Positions 1 through 8,978 of a stretch of 64,000 nucleotides of DNA are shown here, piece after piece. The stretch is from Bradyrhizobium diazoefficiens. Its GTDB lineage: Bacteria; Pseudomonadota; Alphaproteobacteria; Rhizobiales; Xanthobacteraceae. Made by a program: the position numbers and the translations under genes. Position 1 is the stretch's first letter; every line of letters begins with the position of its first letter. The notes beneath the pieces were generated by a model, which saw only the letters and a program-made list of their open reading frames with translations, did no database searches and was not told the origin of the DNA. The DNA is taken from positions 806,001-870,000 of the forward strand of contig NZ_JAFCJE010000003.1 of assembly GCF_018131185.1 (NCBI RefSeq), written 5' to 3'.

Positions 1-314
1 CCTATCTCGACGCCTGCGAAGAGCCGGCCTATGCGCGCATCGTCATCCAGGAAGCGCAGGCCGTGCTCGGCGAACCGCGCTATCGCGAGATCGAGGAGAC
101 CTATCCGACCGCGCTCCTGATCGCGACGCTGCGGGCGCTGAAGCGCGACGGCGAATTGAATGCGGAGGATGTCGATCTGCTCAGCCGGATGATCGACGCG
201 ATGATCTGCAAGATCGGGCTATTGCTCCCCTACGCGGACGATTCCAGGAAGCTGCGCAGAAACGGACAGAAGATCGTCGCGGCGGTATTGGAGACCTTCC
301 GCAACAAGGCGTGA
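1..314 (+). CDS. TetR-type regulator, C-terminal part (5' end outside window)
   Basis: The reading frame is open from the window edge (first full codon at base 3) to TGA at 312-314, giving about 103 residues. The segment is all-helical, starting YLDACEEPAYARIV and ending in a basic tail, which fits the ligand-binding and dimerisation half of a TetR-family repressor. The DNA-binding N-terminus lies upstream of the window, so the family call rests on the C-terminal half only. The ligand and the target genes cannot be told from here. Confidence 0.6.
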   Translation, partial: YLDACEEPAYARIVIQEAQAVLGEPRYREIEETYPTALLIATLRALKRDGELNAEDVDLLSRMIDAMICKIGLLLPYADDSRKLRRNGQKIVAAVLETFRNKA

Positions 315-408
315 GCCTTCCTGATCCCCGAGATCGCCATTGCGACTCACCGACCCTCTCGCATGGGTTGCGGCCGATATTGCCGGCCCACCTTTATCTT
401 AGGGGAAT

Positions 409-1164
409 ATGATGAATCGCCGTCATGCCTTGAAGGCCCTCGCGGGTCTCGCGCTCTGTCCGCTGTGCAAGCCGGCCTTTGCCGCCGAAGGCGCGCATTG
501 GAGCTATGAGGGCGTCGGCGGCCCGGCCAAATGGGGCGATCTCGACGCGGCCAACAAGGCCTGTGCGGTCGGCCTGCAGCAATCGCCGATCGACATCGAG
601 GGGACGATCAAGTCGCAATTGCCGGTTCTGAAACTGAATTGGGGCAAGAGCGCCGACACCATCGTCAACAACGGCCACACGATCCAGCTCAATTTCGCCG
701 AGGGCAGCACGTTGATGCTCGGCGACGTCAAGTACAAGCTGCTTCAAGTGCACTTCCACCGGCCGAGCGAGCACATGATCGGCGGCAAGAATTTTCCGAT
801 GGAGGCGCATTTCGTCCATCGCAACGAGGCCGGCGGGCTCGCCGTGGTCGGCGTGCTGATGGCCGAGGGCAGGCCGAACGCGGCCTTCGGCAAGATCGTC
901 AAGACCATGCCGGCGGTGGAAGGCCCGGCGGTGAAGGCCGATGCCGGCATCGATCCGCACGCCATGCTGCCCCAAAAGCTCAGCTATTTCCGCTATCCCG
1001 GCTCGCTGACGACGCCGCCGTGCTCGGAGGTGGTCGAATGGCTGCTGCTGACCACTGCGATCCAGGTGTCGGCCACCGACGTCGCCGCATTCGCAAATCT
1101 CTATCCGATGAATGCGCGCCCGGTGCAGAAGGACAACAGGCGCTACGTGCTAAGGTCGATCTGA
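409..1164 (+). CDS. periplasmic alpha-class carbonic anhydrase
   Basis: This is a 251-residue exported zinc enzyme that interconverts CO2 and bicarbonate. The N-terminus MMNRRHALKALAGLALC has twin arginines before a hydrophobic stretch and ends in an Ala-x-Ala site near residue 25, so Tat-type export is likely. Alpha-CA hallmarks follow in order: HWSYEG, QQSPIDI, the zinc histidines in VHFHRPSEH and EAHFVHRN, and the C-terminal SLTTPPCSE. Length is normal for bacterial members. Tandem ATGs at 409 and 412 follow an AGGGGAA stretch, so either may be used. The gene stands alone, with a palindromic repeat after its stop. Confidence 0.93.
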   Translation: MMNRRHALKALAGLALCPLCKPAFAAEGAHWSYEGVGGPAKWGDLDAANKACAVGLQQSPIDIEGTIKSQLPVLKLNWGKSADTIVNNGHTIQLNFAEGSTLMLGDVKYKLLQVHFHRPSEHMIGGKNFPMEAHFVHRNEAGGLAVVGVLMAEGRPNAAFGKIVKTMPAVEGPAVKADAGIDPHAMLPQKLSYFRYPGSLTTPPCSEVVEWLLLTTAIQVSATDVAAFANLYPMNARPVQKDNRRYVLRSI

Positions 1165-1174
1165 GCGGGAGTTC

Positions 1175-1260
1175 GTAGCCCGGATGGAGCGAAGCGCAAT
1201 CTGGGACGGCTCGTGCATCTGGTGAGAACCCCGGATTGCGGTTCGCTCCATCCGGGCTAC
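1175..1260. repeat. palindromic intergenic repeat (GTAGCCCGGATGGAGCG type)
   Basis: Long inverted repeat: GTAGCCCGGATGGAGCG from 1175 matches the reverse complement of CGCTCCATCCGGGCTAC ending at 1260. The loop half is also partly symmetric (GCAATCTGGG with CCGGATTGCG). It sits between convergent genes, so the transcript could act as a bidirectional terminator. Confidence 0.85.
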
Positions 1261-1267
1261 ACCGGCC

Positions 1268-2914
1268 TCACGCGCTCCTTGCCAGCGCCCCGTCGATCAT
1301 GTTGACCGCGTTCTGCACGCCGTACACCGCGACGAAGGAGCCGAAGCGCGGGCCCTTCTCCTGGCCAAGCAGCACCTGGTAGAGCATGTTGAACCAGTCC
1401 AGCGTGACGCCGGGGCGGCCGTCCTTGCCCTTCTTGACCGGATCGAGGAACGGCTCGCGGCGGCCGATCTCGTAGACGACGTTCTGGATGTCCTCGGCCG
1501 ATGCGTCCTGCGCGAGTTGCGACAGCGCATCGCGCAGATCCTGCAGCGCGGCGCGCTCGGTCTCGGTGGGTTCGCGGAACGTCTTCGTCGGCGCGACGAA
1601 ATCGCGATAATAATTAATGGCATAGCCCACCATCGCATCCAGCTTCGGATGCGTCTGCGGACTCACGCCGGGACGGTAGCGCCCGATGAAGCCCCACAGC
1701 GTCTCGGCATTCTCCGCGTTCGACGACGACACCAGCGTCAGCAGAAGCTGGAACGTCACGGGAATGTCGCCCTTCGGCGGATGGCCGTTGTGGATGTGCC
1801 AGACCGGATTGCCGAGCTGTTGCTTGCCGTCCTGCCTGGCAAAACCGTCGATGAATTGCTGGTAGTCGTCGACATTGCGCGGGATGACGTCGAAATAGAG
1901 CCGCTTGGCCGCCTTCGGCTCGCGATACATGAACAGCGACAGCGATTCCGGCGAGGCGTAGCGCAGCCATTCGTCGATGGTGAGGCCGTTGCCCTTGGAC
2001 TTCGATATCTTCTGGCCCTTCTCGTCGAGGAAAAGCTCGTAGTTGAAGCCTTCCGGCGGCGTGGCGCCGAGCGCCCGCGCGATGGCACCGGACAGCTTCA
2101 CCGAGTCGATCAGGTCCTTGCCGGCCATCTCGTAGTCGACGCCGAGCGCGACCCAGCGCATCGCCCAGTCGGCCTTCCATTGGCACTTCACATTGCCGCC
2201 GGTGACGGGCGTCTCGACTTCCTGGTTCGTATCGGGATCGACATAGGTCACCGTGCCCGCGGCGACGTCGCGGCGGATCATCGGCACCTGCAGCACGACG
2301 CCCGTCGTCTTGCTGATGGGCAGGAACGGCGAATAGGTGGCGCGGCGATCGGGACCCAGCGTCGGCAGGATGATCGCCATCACCTGATCGTAGGCGGCCA
2401 GCATCTTGAGCAGCGTCGCGTCGAAGCGGCCTGATGTGTAGTAGTCGGTCGAGCTCGCGAACTCGTAGTCGAAGCCGAAATGATCCAGAAACGCGCGCAA
2501 GCGCGCGTTATTGTGCGCGCCGAACGACGGATATTCGTTCGAGAACGGATCCGGCACCCGCGTCAGCGGCTTGCCGAGATGCGCCGTCAGCATCTCCTTG
2601 TTGGGCACGTTGTCGGGCACCTTCCGAAACCCGTCCATGTCGTCGGAGAAGGCGAGCAGGCGTGTCTTGATCTTGTCCTCGGTCAGCACGCGAAAGGCAT
2701 GCCGCACCATCGAGGTGCGCGCGACCTCGCCGAACGTGCCGATATGCGGCAGGCCTGACGGCCCGTAACCGGTCTCGAACAACACCTCGTCCTTCGGGCT
2801 CTTCTTCAGCCGCGCGACGATGGCCTTCGCCTGCTCGAACGGCCAGGCGTTGGATTGTTCGGCGAGCGCACGCAAATCGCTCGGGTTCATGTCGGGATCG
2901 ATAACGGACATCAA
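1268..2914 (-). CDS. lysK: lysine--tRNA ligase, class I
   Basis: It charges tRNA-Lys with lysine. The 548-residue protein has the class I synthetase signatures HIGT (about residues 57-60, within [11 protein letters not shown]) and KISKSKGNG (about 302-310), instead of the class II motifs of the usual bacterial LysS. Class I LysRS is typical of archaea but is also the form found in many Alphaproteobacteria. The start is GTG/ATG tandem-like (MMSVIDPD), and 2911 is an equally good start. It is convergent with the carbonic anhydrase gene and separated from it by a palindromic repeat. Confidence 0.95.
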   Translation of the reverse strand: MMSVIDPDMNPSDLRALAEQSNAWPFEQAKAIVARLKKSPKDEVLFETGYGPSGLPHIGTFGEVARTSMVRHAFRVLTEDKIKTRLLAFSDDMDGFRKVPDNVPNKEMLTAHLGKPLTRVPDPFSNEYPSFGAHNNARLRAFLDHFGFDYEFASSTDYYTSGRFDATLLKMLAAYDQVMAIILPTLGPDRRATYSPFLPISKTTGVVLQVPMIRRDVAAGTVTYVDPDTNQEVETPVTGGNVKCQWKADWAMRWVALGVDYEMAGKDLIDSVKLSGAIARALGATPPEGFNYELFLDEKGQKISKSKGNGLTIDEWLRYASPESLSLFMYREPKAAKRLYFDVIPRNVDDYQQFIDGFARQDGKQQLGNPVWHIHNGHPPKGDIPVTFQLLLTLVSSSNAENAETLWGFIGRYRPGVSPQTHPKLDAMVGYAINYYRDFVAPTKTFREPTETERAALQDLRDALSQLAQDASAEDIQNVVYEIGRREPFLDPVKKGKDGRPGVTLDWFNMLYQVLLGQEKGPRFGSFVAVYGVQNAVNMIDGALARSA

Positions 2915-2995
2915 GAAGGGCCCTCCGGGCCGCGGAAAATAGCGATTTCCGGGCAGAATGCAAAAATGGTCTCGGTCGTCATTCCGAGGCGATGG

Positions 2996-3931
2996 CTAGA
3001 ACGGGCTCACTGAAAAATACCGCAGCCACAGATCGGTGTAGCGGCCTTTTTCCCAGACGCGGAACAGCGCCCAGTTCAGCGCCTGGCGCAGCACGTCGTT
3101 GCCCTTGCGCACGGCGATGCCGATGCCCTCGCCGAAGAAACGACTCTCGACGAAGGGGCCGCCGGAGAAGGCGCAGCAATCGCCGGAATCGGTGCCGTTG
3201 ATCCAGAACGCGAGCGAGATGGCGTCGCCGAAGATGAAATCGACCTCGCCCTTGCGCAATGCGGCGCGCATCGCGTCGTCGTTGGGGTAGGGATGCAGCT
3301 CGGCGTCGGTGAACATGGCCTTGAGATAGGCCTCGTGCGCGGAGCCGGCGATGGCGCCGACCTTCTTGCCCTCGAGATATTCGGGCCGGATCTCCGGCAT
3401 CACCGCGTCCTTGCGGGAGACGAAGCGCGCCGGCACGCGGTAATAGGGATCGGTGAAGTCGACCCGGGCGCGCAGCTGCGGGCTCACCGCCATCGAGGCA
3501 ATGATGGCATCGCCCCGGTTGGAGGAGAGCGCATCGACCAGCGTCTCGAAGCGCCGCATCTGCACGGTGCAGGTGACCTTGATCTCCTCGCACAGCGCGC
3601 GGGCGAGATCGACGTTGAAGCCGGCCGGGTTGCTGTCAGCGCCCGTATAGTTGAACGGCGGGTAGTCGGTCTCGGTCAGGAAGCGGATCACGGTCAGGCG
3701 CGACAGGTCCGGCCGTTCCGGTCGCCGCCGCGGATCCCAGAAGCCGGGAACGGCCTGCGGGGCGGCTTGAGGCGCGACCTGCGGCGTGGCCTGAGGTGCC
3801 GCCGGGGGCCGCTTAGCGGGAGCCTGAGCCTCGGCCCCGGGCAGGCCTGTGAGCAGGCAGGCGCCGACGGCCAGTGCCGTCAGCAAGCCACGGGCAGATT
3901 TGGACGATTTCGCCTGGTGCGATGGAGCCAT
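2996..3931 (-). CDS. periplasmic amino-acid-type substrate-binding protein (SBP family 3)
   Basis: A 311-residue exported binding protein. A signal peptide ends near GAEAQA (about residue 37) and is followed by an unusual Pro/Ala/Gln-rich linker (PQATPQVAPQAAPQAVP). The family 3 fold then starts with IRFLTETDYPPFNY, GFNVDLARALCEEI, SMAVSPQLRARVDFTDPYY and the C-terminal GIGIAVRKGNDVL. Proteins of this kind feed polar amino-acid ABC transporters. No permease or ATPase gene lies beside it, so this is an orphan binding protein or part of a signalling system. The ligand is unknown. Confidence 0.85.
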   Translation of the reverse strand: MAPSHQAKSSKSARGLLTALAVGACLLTGLPGAEAQAPAKRPPAAPQATPQVAPQAAPQAVPGFWDPRRRPERPDLSRLTVIRFLTETDYPPFNYTGADSNPAGFNVDLARALCEEIKVTCTVQMRRFETLVDALSSNRGDAIIASMAVSPQLRARVDFTDPYYRVPARFVSRKDAVMPEIRPEYLEGKKVGAIAGSAHEAYLKAMFTDAELHPYPNDDAMRAALRKGEVDFIFGDAISLAFWINGTDSGDCCAFSGGPFVESRFFGEGIGIAVRKGNDVLRQALNWALFRVWEKGRYTDLWLRYFSVSPF

Positions 3932-4010
3932 CGGCCGGAAATGAACGAATTTCAGTGAGATCGGAGGGCCTTATAGACCATCCCGCCGGGAACGCGAGCG
4001 CGGAATGCGG

Positions 4011-4077
4011 CCAAGGGGAGGGTGCGCTCCCTTCCCCGCTTGCGGGGGAGGGCGGGGGAGAGGGTGTCTCCTCTTGG
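4011..4077. repeat. small G/C-rich inverted repeat
   Basis: CCAAGGGGAG at 4011-4020 pairs, with one mismatch, with CTCCTCTTGG at 4068-4077. Between them lies the nested CCCCGCTTGCGGGG. It is the degenerate GGGGGAGGGCGGGGAGAGGG repeat type often seen between genes in this group. Confidence 0.5.
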
Positions 4078-4128
4078 CGAGAACCCCTCCATGGAGCGAG
4101 CCCCCACCTGGCGCAGGCTGCTTGGCCC

Positions 4129-4719
4129 TCAGAGATACTTCTTCAAATCCGCCGCCGCCTCTTCCGGCGTCCGCTTCAGGTTAAACGGCGACACGAACCT
4201 CCCGTCGCGGTCCATCAGATAGATCAGGGCGGTGTGGTCCATTGTGTAGTCGCCGTCCTTGGTCGGGACCTTCTTGGCGTAGACCCGGTAGGAGGTGATG
4301 ACCTTTGCGGTCTCGGCGGGGTCGCCGGAAAGGCCCTCGAGGTGCGGATCGAAGCTCGACAGATATTCCTTCATGGTCGCCGGCGTATCCCGCTCGGGAT
4401 CGACCGAGATGAAGACGGCGTTGATCTTGTCGGCATCCTTGCCCAGCGCGCGCAGCACTTCCGAGATCTCGAACAGCGAGGTCGGGCAGACGTCGGGGCA
4501 ATGGGTGTAGCCGAAGAAGATCAGGGTCGGCTTGCCCTTGAGATTCTTGTCGGTGACGGCCTTGCCGTTCTGATCGATGAGCTGGAACGGACCGCCGATC
4601 GCGGCCGGCTGCGCCACCTTGCTGACCCCGCCCATGGCCCAGAACATGATCAGGAGCCCGACGACGAGGCTTGCGGCGAAGGCGGTCGCGATCACCAGCG
4701 GACGGGTGGCGGAACTCAT
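4129..4719 (-). CDS. Sco1/SenC-type copper chaperone
   Basis: A 196-residue membrane-anchored thioredoxin-fold protein that delivers copper to the CuA site of cytochrome c oxidase or acts as a thiol reductase. One N-terminal membrane segment (about residues 8-30) is followed by the periplasmic domain with the Sco copper site CPDVC (C74, C78) and the distal histidine in MDHTALIY (H162). The ATG at 4719 was chosen because AGGAAG lies 10 nt upstream; a GTG at 4740 would add seven residues. The preceding small membrane protein gene ends 24 bases upstream, and the two probably form one transcript. Confidence 0.93.
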   Translation of the reverse strand: MSSATRPLVIATAFAASLVVGLLIMFWAMGGVSKVAQPAAIGGPFQLIDQNGKAVTDKNLKGKPTLIFFGYTHCPDVCPTSLFEISEVLRALGKDADKINAVFISVDPERDTPATMKEYLSSFDPHLEGLSGDPAETAKVITSYRVYAKKVPTKDGDYTMDHTALIYLMDRDGRFVSPFNLKRTPEEAAADLKKYL

Positions 4720-4743
4720 GAGCGGAAAACTTCCTGTCACGGA

Positions 4744-4938
4744 TCAGAAGCAGGCGGCGAAACCGGTCCTGATCATTTCGAAGAACATCTGCGTGCCGTA
4801 GTGGAACCACAGCGCCAGCGCGCCGAGCATCAGCAGTCCACCGGTCGCCGCGCCCGCCCACAGCAGCACGGATGACGTCCGGCCGGCATTGGGCGAATTG
4901 TCCTGTAGGCGATATGCCGGGTGCAGTGGTTGAGCCAT
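4744..4938 (-). CDS. small single-span membrane protein upstream of Sco
   Basis: A 64-residue protein (MAQPLHPAYRLQDN start) with one clear transmembrane helix, SSVLLWAGAATGGLLMLGAL, and a short aromatic tail. It is not a family I can name. Its position directly before the Sco gene on the same strand suggests a role beside cytochrome oxidase assembly, but that is inferred from context only. A TTG at 4971 could extend it by 11 residues; the ATG at 4938 is preferred. Confidence 0.6.
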   Translation of the reverse strand: MAQPLHPAYRLQDNSPNAGRTSSVLLWAGAATGGLLMLGALALWFHYGTQMFFEMIRTGFAACF

Positions 4939-5065
4939 GGCAATGATGGGGGCAAAAGCCCGGGTTCCCAACCTTCAGATAAGCGTCAGTCCGCCTGCGG
5001 ACAAGGCGCCGCCGGCGGGCAGGGCGCCGCCAGCGGCTCAGAACGATCCAGTCAGGTCGAGAACG

Positions 5066-5587
5066 TCAGCGCAGGAGCTGGCCCCGGGCGGATTCGATCC
5101 GGTCCGCCTGCGGGAGAGACCGGCGCGACGGCTTGATTGCCGAGGCCTGCGCGTCCAGATAGCAGGGCTTGTACATGGCCTGGAGTTGCCTGCCCTTCAG
5201 GAAGAGCATGTTCGGGGTGAGGCCGCCGCGCTGGCTGATCCAGCGCCTCACCTGCGACGGGTACATCGCGTAGAGCATCTGGGTCGCTTCAATATTGGTG
5301 ACCGCGCGGCCATTGTTGCCGAAATCCCAGGCCGCGTGGAAGCCAAGCGTCGCGCTCGAGGTCACGCAAATCCGGTCGTGCGGGATAGCGCCGAGGACGA
5401 TGGTGCAGGCGGAGGCGCAGAGGCCGTCGATGATGACGGTTTCGCCCGACTGACGCAGATCCTGGTATTTGTCGACGTAGGTTCCGATCCGGCCGCCGCG
5501 GTCATCCGCGATCCGAACCACCGCGTGAGAAACCCCCATGCCAGCGATCAACAGAACCGCCGCAAGCAACCCCGTCAGAAACTTCAT
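5066..5587 (-). CDS. exported ClpP/crotonase-like protein, COG3904-like
   Basis: A 173-residue protein with a signal peptide (MKFLTGLLAAVLLIAGMGVSHA). The segment VIIDGLCASACTIVLGA (about residues 51-67) resembles the nucleophile turn of periplasmic ClpP-like proteins, with S59 as possible nucleophile and H84 in LGFHAAWDFG as possible base. Such proteins are mostly uncharacterised. The ATG at 5587 was chosen because it starts the signal peptide; the longer frame to 5755 carries no recognisable sequence. The gene is separate from its neighbours. Function is unknown and catalytic activity is inferred only. Confidence 0.7.
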   Translation of the reverse strand: MKFLTGLLAAVLLIAGMGVSHAVVRIADDRGGRIGTYVDKYQDLRQSGETVIIDGLCASACTIVLGAIPHDRICVTSSATLGFHAAWDFGNNGRAVTNIEATQMLYAMYPSQVRRWISQRGGLTPNMLFLKGRQLQAMYKPCYLDAQASAIKPSRRSLPQADRIESARGQLLR

Positions 5588-5834
5588 TGGCCCCCGCCCC
5601 GGTCGAATTCGAATCTGCGTGTCAGGTGGTGATGCACGGCTAGCGTCCGTCTTAACCGAGGTTTTGTCTAGGCAGGCCGGCTCGCTCGAAACAAATTCAA
5701 ATCCAGTGTTGCGTCCGCGCTGCACTCGGAGAGTCTCCATCCCAAAGCGGAACAAGTTAATGATGTCTTGCGCGCCCCATACTTGATCTCAGTTACAACC
5801 GCTGGCTTCAATCCGGGCAAATACAGGGGAATTC

Positions 5835-7508
5835 ATGGTGGGGGAAAACATGGCTGAAGAGACGGACGTGGTCGTTGTCGGCGCGGGACTATCGGGGCTG
5901 GTTGCCGCAACCGAGATCGCCGAGGCGGGCAAGCGCGTGATCCTGGTCGACCAGGAGGGCGAGCAGTCGCTCGGCGGCCAGGCATTCTGGTCGTTCGGCG
6001 GATTGTTCCTGGTCGATTCCCCGGAGCAGCGCCGGCTCGGCATCAAGGATTCCTTCGACCTGGCCATGCAGGACTGGGTCGGTGCGGCGGGCTTCGACCG
6101 GGACGAGGATTTCTGGCCGCGGCAATGGGCCGAGGCCTATGTGGCGTTCGCGGCCGGCGAGAAGCGCGCCTGGCTGCGGGCCATGGGCCATCGCATCTTT
6201 CCGGTGGTCGGCTGGGCCGAGCGCGGCGGCTACGACGCGATGGGCCACGGCAATTCCGTGCCGCGCTTTCACGTCACCTGGGGCACCGGCCCGGGCATCG
6301 TCGAGCCGTTCGAGCGCCGCGCGCGCGAGGCCGCCAGCAGCGGCCGGCTGAACTTCCGGTTCCGCCACCGCGTCGACGCGCTCTCGATCACCAACGGCAT
6401 GGTGGATGGCGTCAGCGGCGCCGTCCTCGCGCCTGACAATATCGAGCGCGGAAAGAGCTCCTCGCGCAACGTGGTCGGTGAGTTCGCGCTGAAGGCGCAG
6501 GCCGTGATCGTGGCCTCCGGCGGCATCGGCGGCAATCACGAGCTGGTCCGGCAGCACTGGCCGAAGCGGCTTGGCGATCCCCCGAAATTCATGATCTCCG
6601 GCGTGCCCGAACATGTCGATGGCCGCATGATCGGCATCACGGAGAAATCAGGCGCGCGCCTGATCAATCGCGACCGCATGTGGCATTATGTCGAGGGCAT
6701 CCGGAATTGGTCGCCGATCTGGCCGCGCCACGGCATCCGCATCCTGCCCGGACCCTCCTCGATGTGGTTCGACGCAACAGGGACGCGGCTGCCGGCGCCG
6801 CTCTTCCCCGGCTCAGACACGCTCGGCCAGCTCAAATACATCATGTCGACGGGCTATGATTATTCCTGGTTCATCCTGACCCAGAGCATCATCAAGAAGG
6901 AGTTTGCGCTGTCGGGCTCGGAACAGAACCCCGATCTGACCGGCAAGAGCTGGCGTATGACCTTGCGCCGCGCCACCAACAAGGGCGCGCCGGCGCCGGT
7001 GGAAGCGTTCAAAAGCCATGGTGTCGACTTCATCGTACGCGACAAGATCGACGACCTTGTTGCGGAGATGAACAAGCTTGCCGGCAGCGACCTTCTCAAG
7101 CTCGAGCACATCAGGATGCAGATCGAGGCGCGCGACCGCGAGATCGCCAATCCCTACGTCAAGGACGCGCAGGTGATGAACATCCACAATGCGCGCCGCT
7201 ATATCGGCGACAAGTTGATCCGCACCGCCTCCCCGCACCGCATCCTCGACCCCGCGCATGGGCCGCTGATCGCGGTGAAGCTCAACATCCTCACCCGCAA
7301 GACGCTGGGCGGCTTCGAGACCGATCTCGATTCCCGTGTGTTCGGCGCGGAGGGACGCGTCATTCCCGGCCTCTATGCGGTCGGCGAAGCCGCCGGCTTT
7401 GGCGGCGGCGGCGTACACGGCTATCGCTCGCTGGAGGGTACTTTCCTCGGCGGCTGCCTGTTCTCGGGCCGCAATGCGGGACGTGCCGCGGCCAAAGCGG
7501 TGGGCTAG
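5835..7508 (+). CDS. FAD-binding dehydrogenase (ketosteroid dehydrogenase/fumarate reductase-like)
   Basis: A 557-residue flavoprotein. The N-terminal dinucleotide-binding motif VVVGAGLSGLVAATE is followed by the acidic-ended strand RVILVDQE. The C-terminal end has GLYAVGEAAGFGGGGVHGYRS, the FAD-contacting segment of the fumarate reductase/3-ketosteroid dehydrogenase superfamily. It matches the group usually annotated only as FAD-binding dehydrogenase, and its substrate is unknown. Starts at 5835 and at 5850 (MAEETD) both have purine-rich sites upstream. An esterase gene follows after four bases, suggesting a shared transcript. Confidence 0.88.
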   Translation: MVGENMAEETDVVVVGAGLSGLVAATEIAEAGKRVILVDQEGEQSLGGQAFWSFGGLFLVDSPEQRRLGIKDSFDLAMQDWVGAAGFDRDEDFWPRQWAEAYVAFAAGEKRAWLRAMGHRIFPVVGWAERGGYDAMGHGNSVPRFHVTWGTGPGIVEPFERRAREAASSGRLNFRFRHRVDALSITNGMVDGVSGAVLAPDNIERGKSSSRNVVGEFALKAQAVIVASGGIGGNHELVRQHWPKRLGDPPKFMISGVPEHVDGRMIGITEKSGARLINRDRMWHYVEGIRNWSPIWPRHGIRILPGPSSMWFDATGTRLPAPLFPGSDTLGQLKYIMSTGYDYSWFILTQSIIKKEFALSGSEQNPDLTGKSWRMTLRRATNKGAPAPVEAFKSHGVDFIVRDKIDDLVAEMNKLAGSDLLKLEHIRMQIEARDREIANPYVKDAQVMNIHNARRYIGDKLIRTASPHRILDPAHGPLIAVKLNILTRKTLGGFETDLDSRVFGAEGRVIPGLYAVGEAAGFGGGGVHGYRSLEGTFLGGCLFSGRNAGRAAAKAVG

Positions 7509-7512
7509 ATCC

Positions 7513-8433
7513 ATGCGGTGGTGGATGCTGTGCATCGGCGCGCTGGTCGCGGTATTGGCCGCCGCTTCGGCCGCATCCGCCGAGACCATCGACGTTGGCG
7601 GCGTGAAGCGCTCCTACACCACGCAACTGCCGACCAAAAAGCCTGCCGCGCTGGTGGTCGTGCTGCACGGCAAGACCCAGCGCGGCGCCGACATGATCGC
7701 GCGGACGGGGTGGCCACAGGTCGCGAAACGCGAAGGTTTTGCCGTGGTGTTTCCCGACGGGCTCAACCACGCCTGGGCCGATGCGCGGACCAAGGCGGGA
7801 CCTGCCCTGCGCGGCCCACCGGTGGGGACCGATGACGTCGCCTTCATCGCCAAGCTCGTCGAAAAGCTGGTGGCCGATGGCACGGCCGATGCAGAGCGCG
7901 TCTATGTCGCCGGCCTCTCCAATGGCGGCGCCATGGCGATGACGCTGGTTTGCGCCCGCGCCGATCTGTTTGCCGCGGGCGCGAGTGTGATCATGAATCT
8001 CACCGACGAGGCCGCGGTCACCTGTCATCCGTCCCGGCCGCTGCCGATGCTGCTCATGAACGGCACGGCCGATCCGCTGGTGCCTTACGAGGGCGGACGC
8101 GGATCGAGCTATTATGCCGCGGACGGATTCTGGTCGACCGACGAGACGCTGGCGTTCTGGCGCAAGCTCAATGGCTGCGAGACGGGTGACGCCAGCGTGT
8201 CCGATCTGCCCGACAGGAACGTTGCGGATCAATCCACGGTCACGCGGATCACCTCGCGCTGCCCGCCCGGGCACGACGTCATGCTCTATCGCATCAACCA
8301 GGGCGGCCACCGCATGCCCGGCTTCGCCCCGGATGCCCGCTTCCCAAGGGTCGCAACCAAGTTGCTCGGCCCGCAGAACGGCGACATCGACGGCGCCGAG
8401 ACGATCTGGTCGTTCTTCAGCCAGTCTCGTTGA
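7513..8433 (+). CDS. exported PHB-depolymerase/LpqC-like alpha/beta-hydrolase
   Basis: A 306-residue protein with a signal peptide (MRWWMLCIGALVAVLAAASA to about residue 23). VVVLHGKTQRGADM gives the oxyanion region, GLSNGG holds the nucleophile (S137), NGTADPLVPYEGG the likely acid, and NQGGHRMPG the histidine. This is the family of extracellular poly(3-hydroxybutyrate) depolymerases and feruloyl-type esterases; the real substrate cannot be read from the sequence. The start is four bases after the flavoprotein stop codon. Confidence 0.88.
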   Translation: MRWWMLCIGALVAVLAAASAASAETIDVGGVKRSYTTQLPTKKPAALVVVLHGKTQRGADMIARTGWPQVAKREGFAVVFPDGLNHAWADARTKAGPALRGPPVGTDDVAFIAKLVEKLVADGTADAERVYVAGLSNGGAMAMTLVCARADLFAAGASVIMNLTDEAAVTCHPSRPLPMLLMNGTADPLVPYEGGRGSSYYAADGFWSTDETLAFWRKLNGCETGDASVSDLPDRNVADQSTVTRITSRCPPGHDVMLYRINQGGHRMPGFAPDARFPRVATKLLGPQNGDIDGAETIWSFFSQSR

Positions 8434-8516
8434 GCGGGCAGCGCATGCACCCCGGGGGTGGCAGAGCGCGGGTCGCTGGGCTAGACAGGGCCGCCATTCC
8501 AGTGAGGAGATCCCCA

Positions 8517-8867
8517 ATGAGCATTGAACGTTTCGAAACCGGCCCGCGCATGAGCCAGGTCGTCGTGCACGGCAACACCGTTTATCTCGCCGGCGTCGTC
8601 GCGAACAAAGCCGCCGGCGAAAGCGTGACGAAGCAGACCCAGGACATCCTGGCGACCATCGACGGCCACCTCGCCAAGGCCGGCACCGACAAGTCGAAGC
8701 TGCTTTCGGCCACGATCTACATCACCGACATGAAGACCTTCGGCGAGATGAATGCGGTGTGGGACGCCTGGGTCTCGCCGGGCAACACCCCGGCGCGCGC
8801 TACCGTCGAAGCCAAGCTGGCGGCGCCGCAATACACCGTCGAGATCATGGTCATTGCGGCGAAGTGA
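8517..8867 (+). CDS. RidA/YjgF family protein
   Basis: A 116-residue protein of the RidA family. Members that carry the key arginine hydrolyse reactive enamine/imine intermediates made by PLP enzymes. It shows the typical VVHGNTVYLAGVVA, ILATIDGHLAKAGTDKSKLL, VWDAWVSPGNTPARATVEA and TVEIMVIAAK blocks; the arginine in PARATVEA corresponds to the catalytic one in active RidA proteins. ATG 8517 has AGGAGA 7-12 bases upstream. It lies alone between the esterase and a hairpin at 8880-8926. Confidence 0.93.
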   Translation: MSIERFETGPRMSQVVVHGNTVYLAGVVANKAAGESVTKQTQDILATIDGHLAKAGTDKSKLLSATIYITDMKTFGEMNAVWDAWVSPGNTPARATVEAKLAAPQYTVEIMVIAAK

Positions 8868-8879
8868 TTTCGCGAAAAC

Positions 8880-8926
8880 TTCACGCGCGTTGATGACCTC
8901 CGAGGTAATCGATCAACGCGCGTGAA
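8880..8926. terminator. 15-bp perfect stem-loop
   Basis: TTCACGCGCGTTGAT (8880-8894) is the exact reverse complement of ATCAACGCGCGTGAA (8912-8926), with a 17-base loop that itself contains ACCTCCGAGGT. It follows the ridA-like gene by 12 bases. There is no T-run, so it may be a terminator of the non-U-tract kind, or an operator. Confidence 0.55.
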
Positions 8927-8978
8927 CCTTCGATAGTCAGGTCAGCCGGACAACACGGCGCCATCGAAGGAGAGCACC

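Noticed and set aside
8880..8926. FNR/FixK box (TTGAT-N4-ATCAA)
   Set aside because: The half-sites TTGAT and ATCAA are present but 17 bases apart, far beyond the 4-base spacing of that site.
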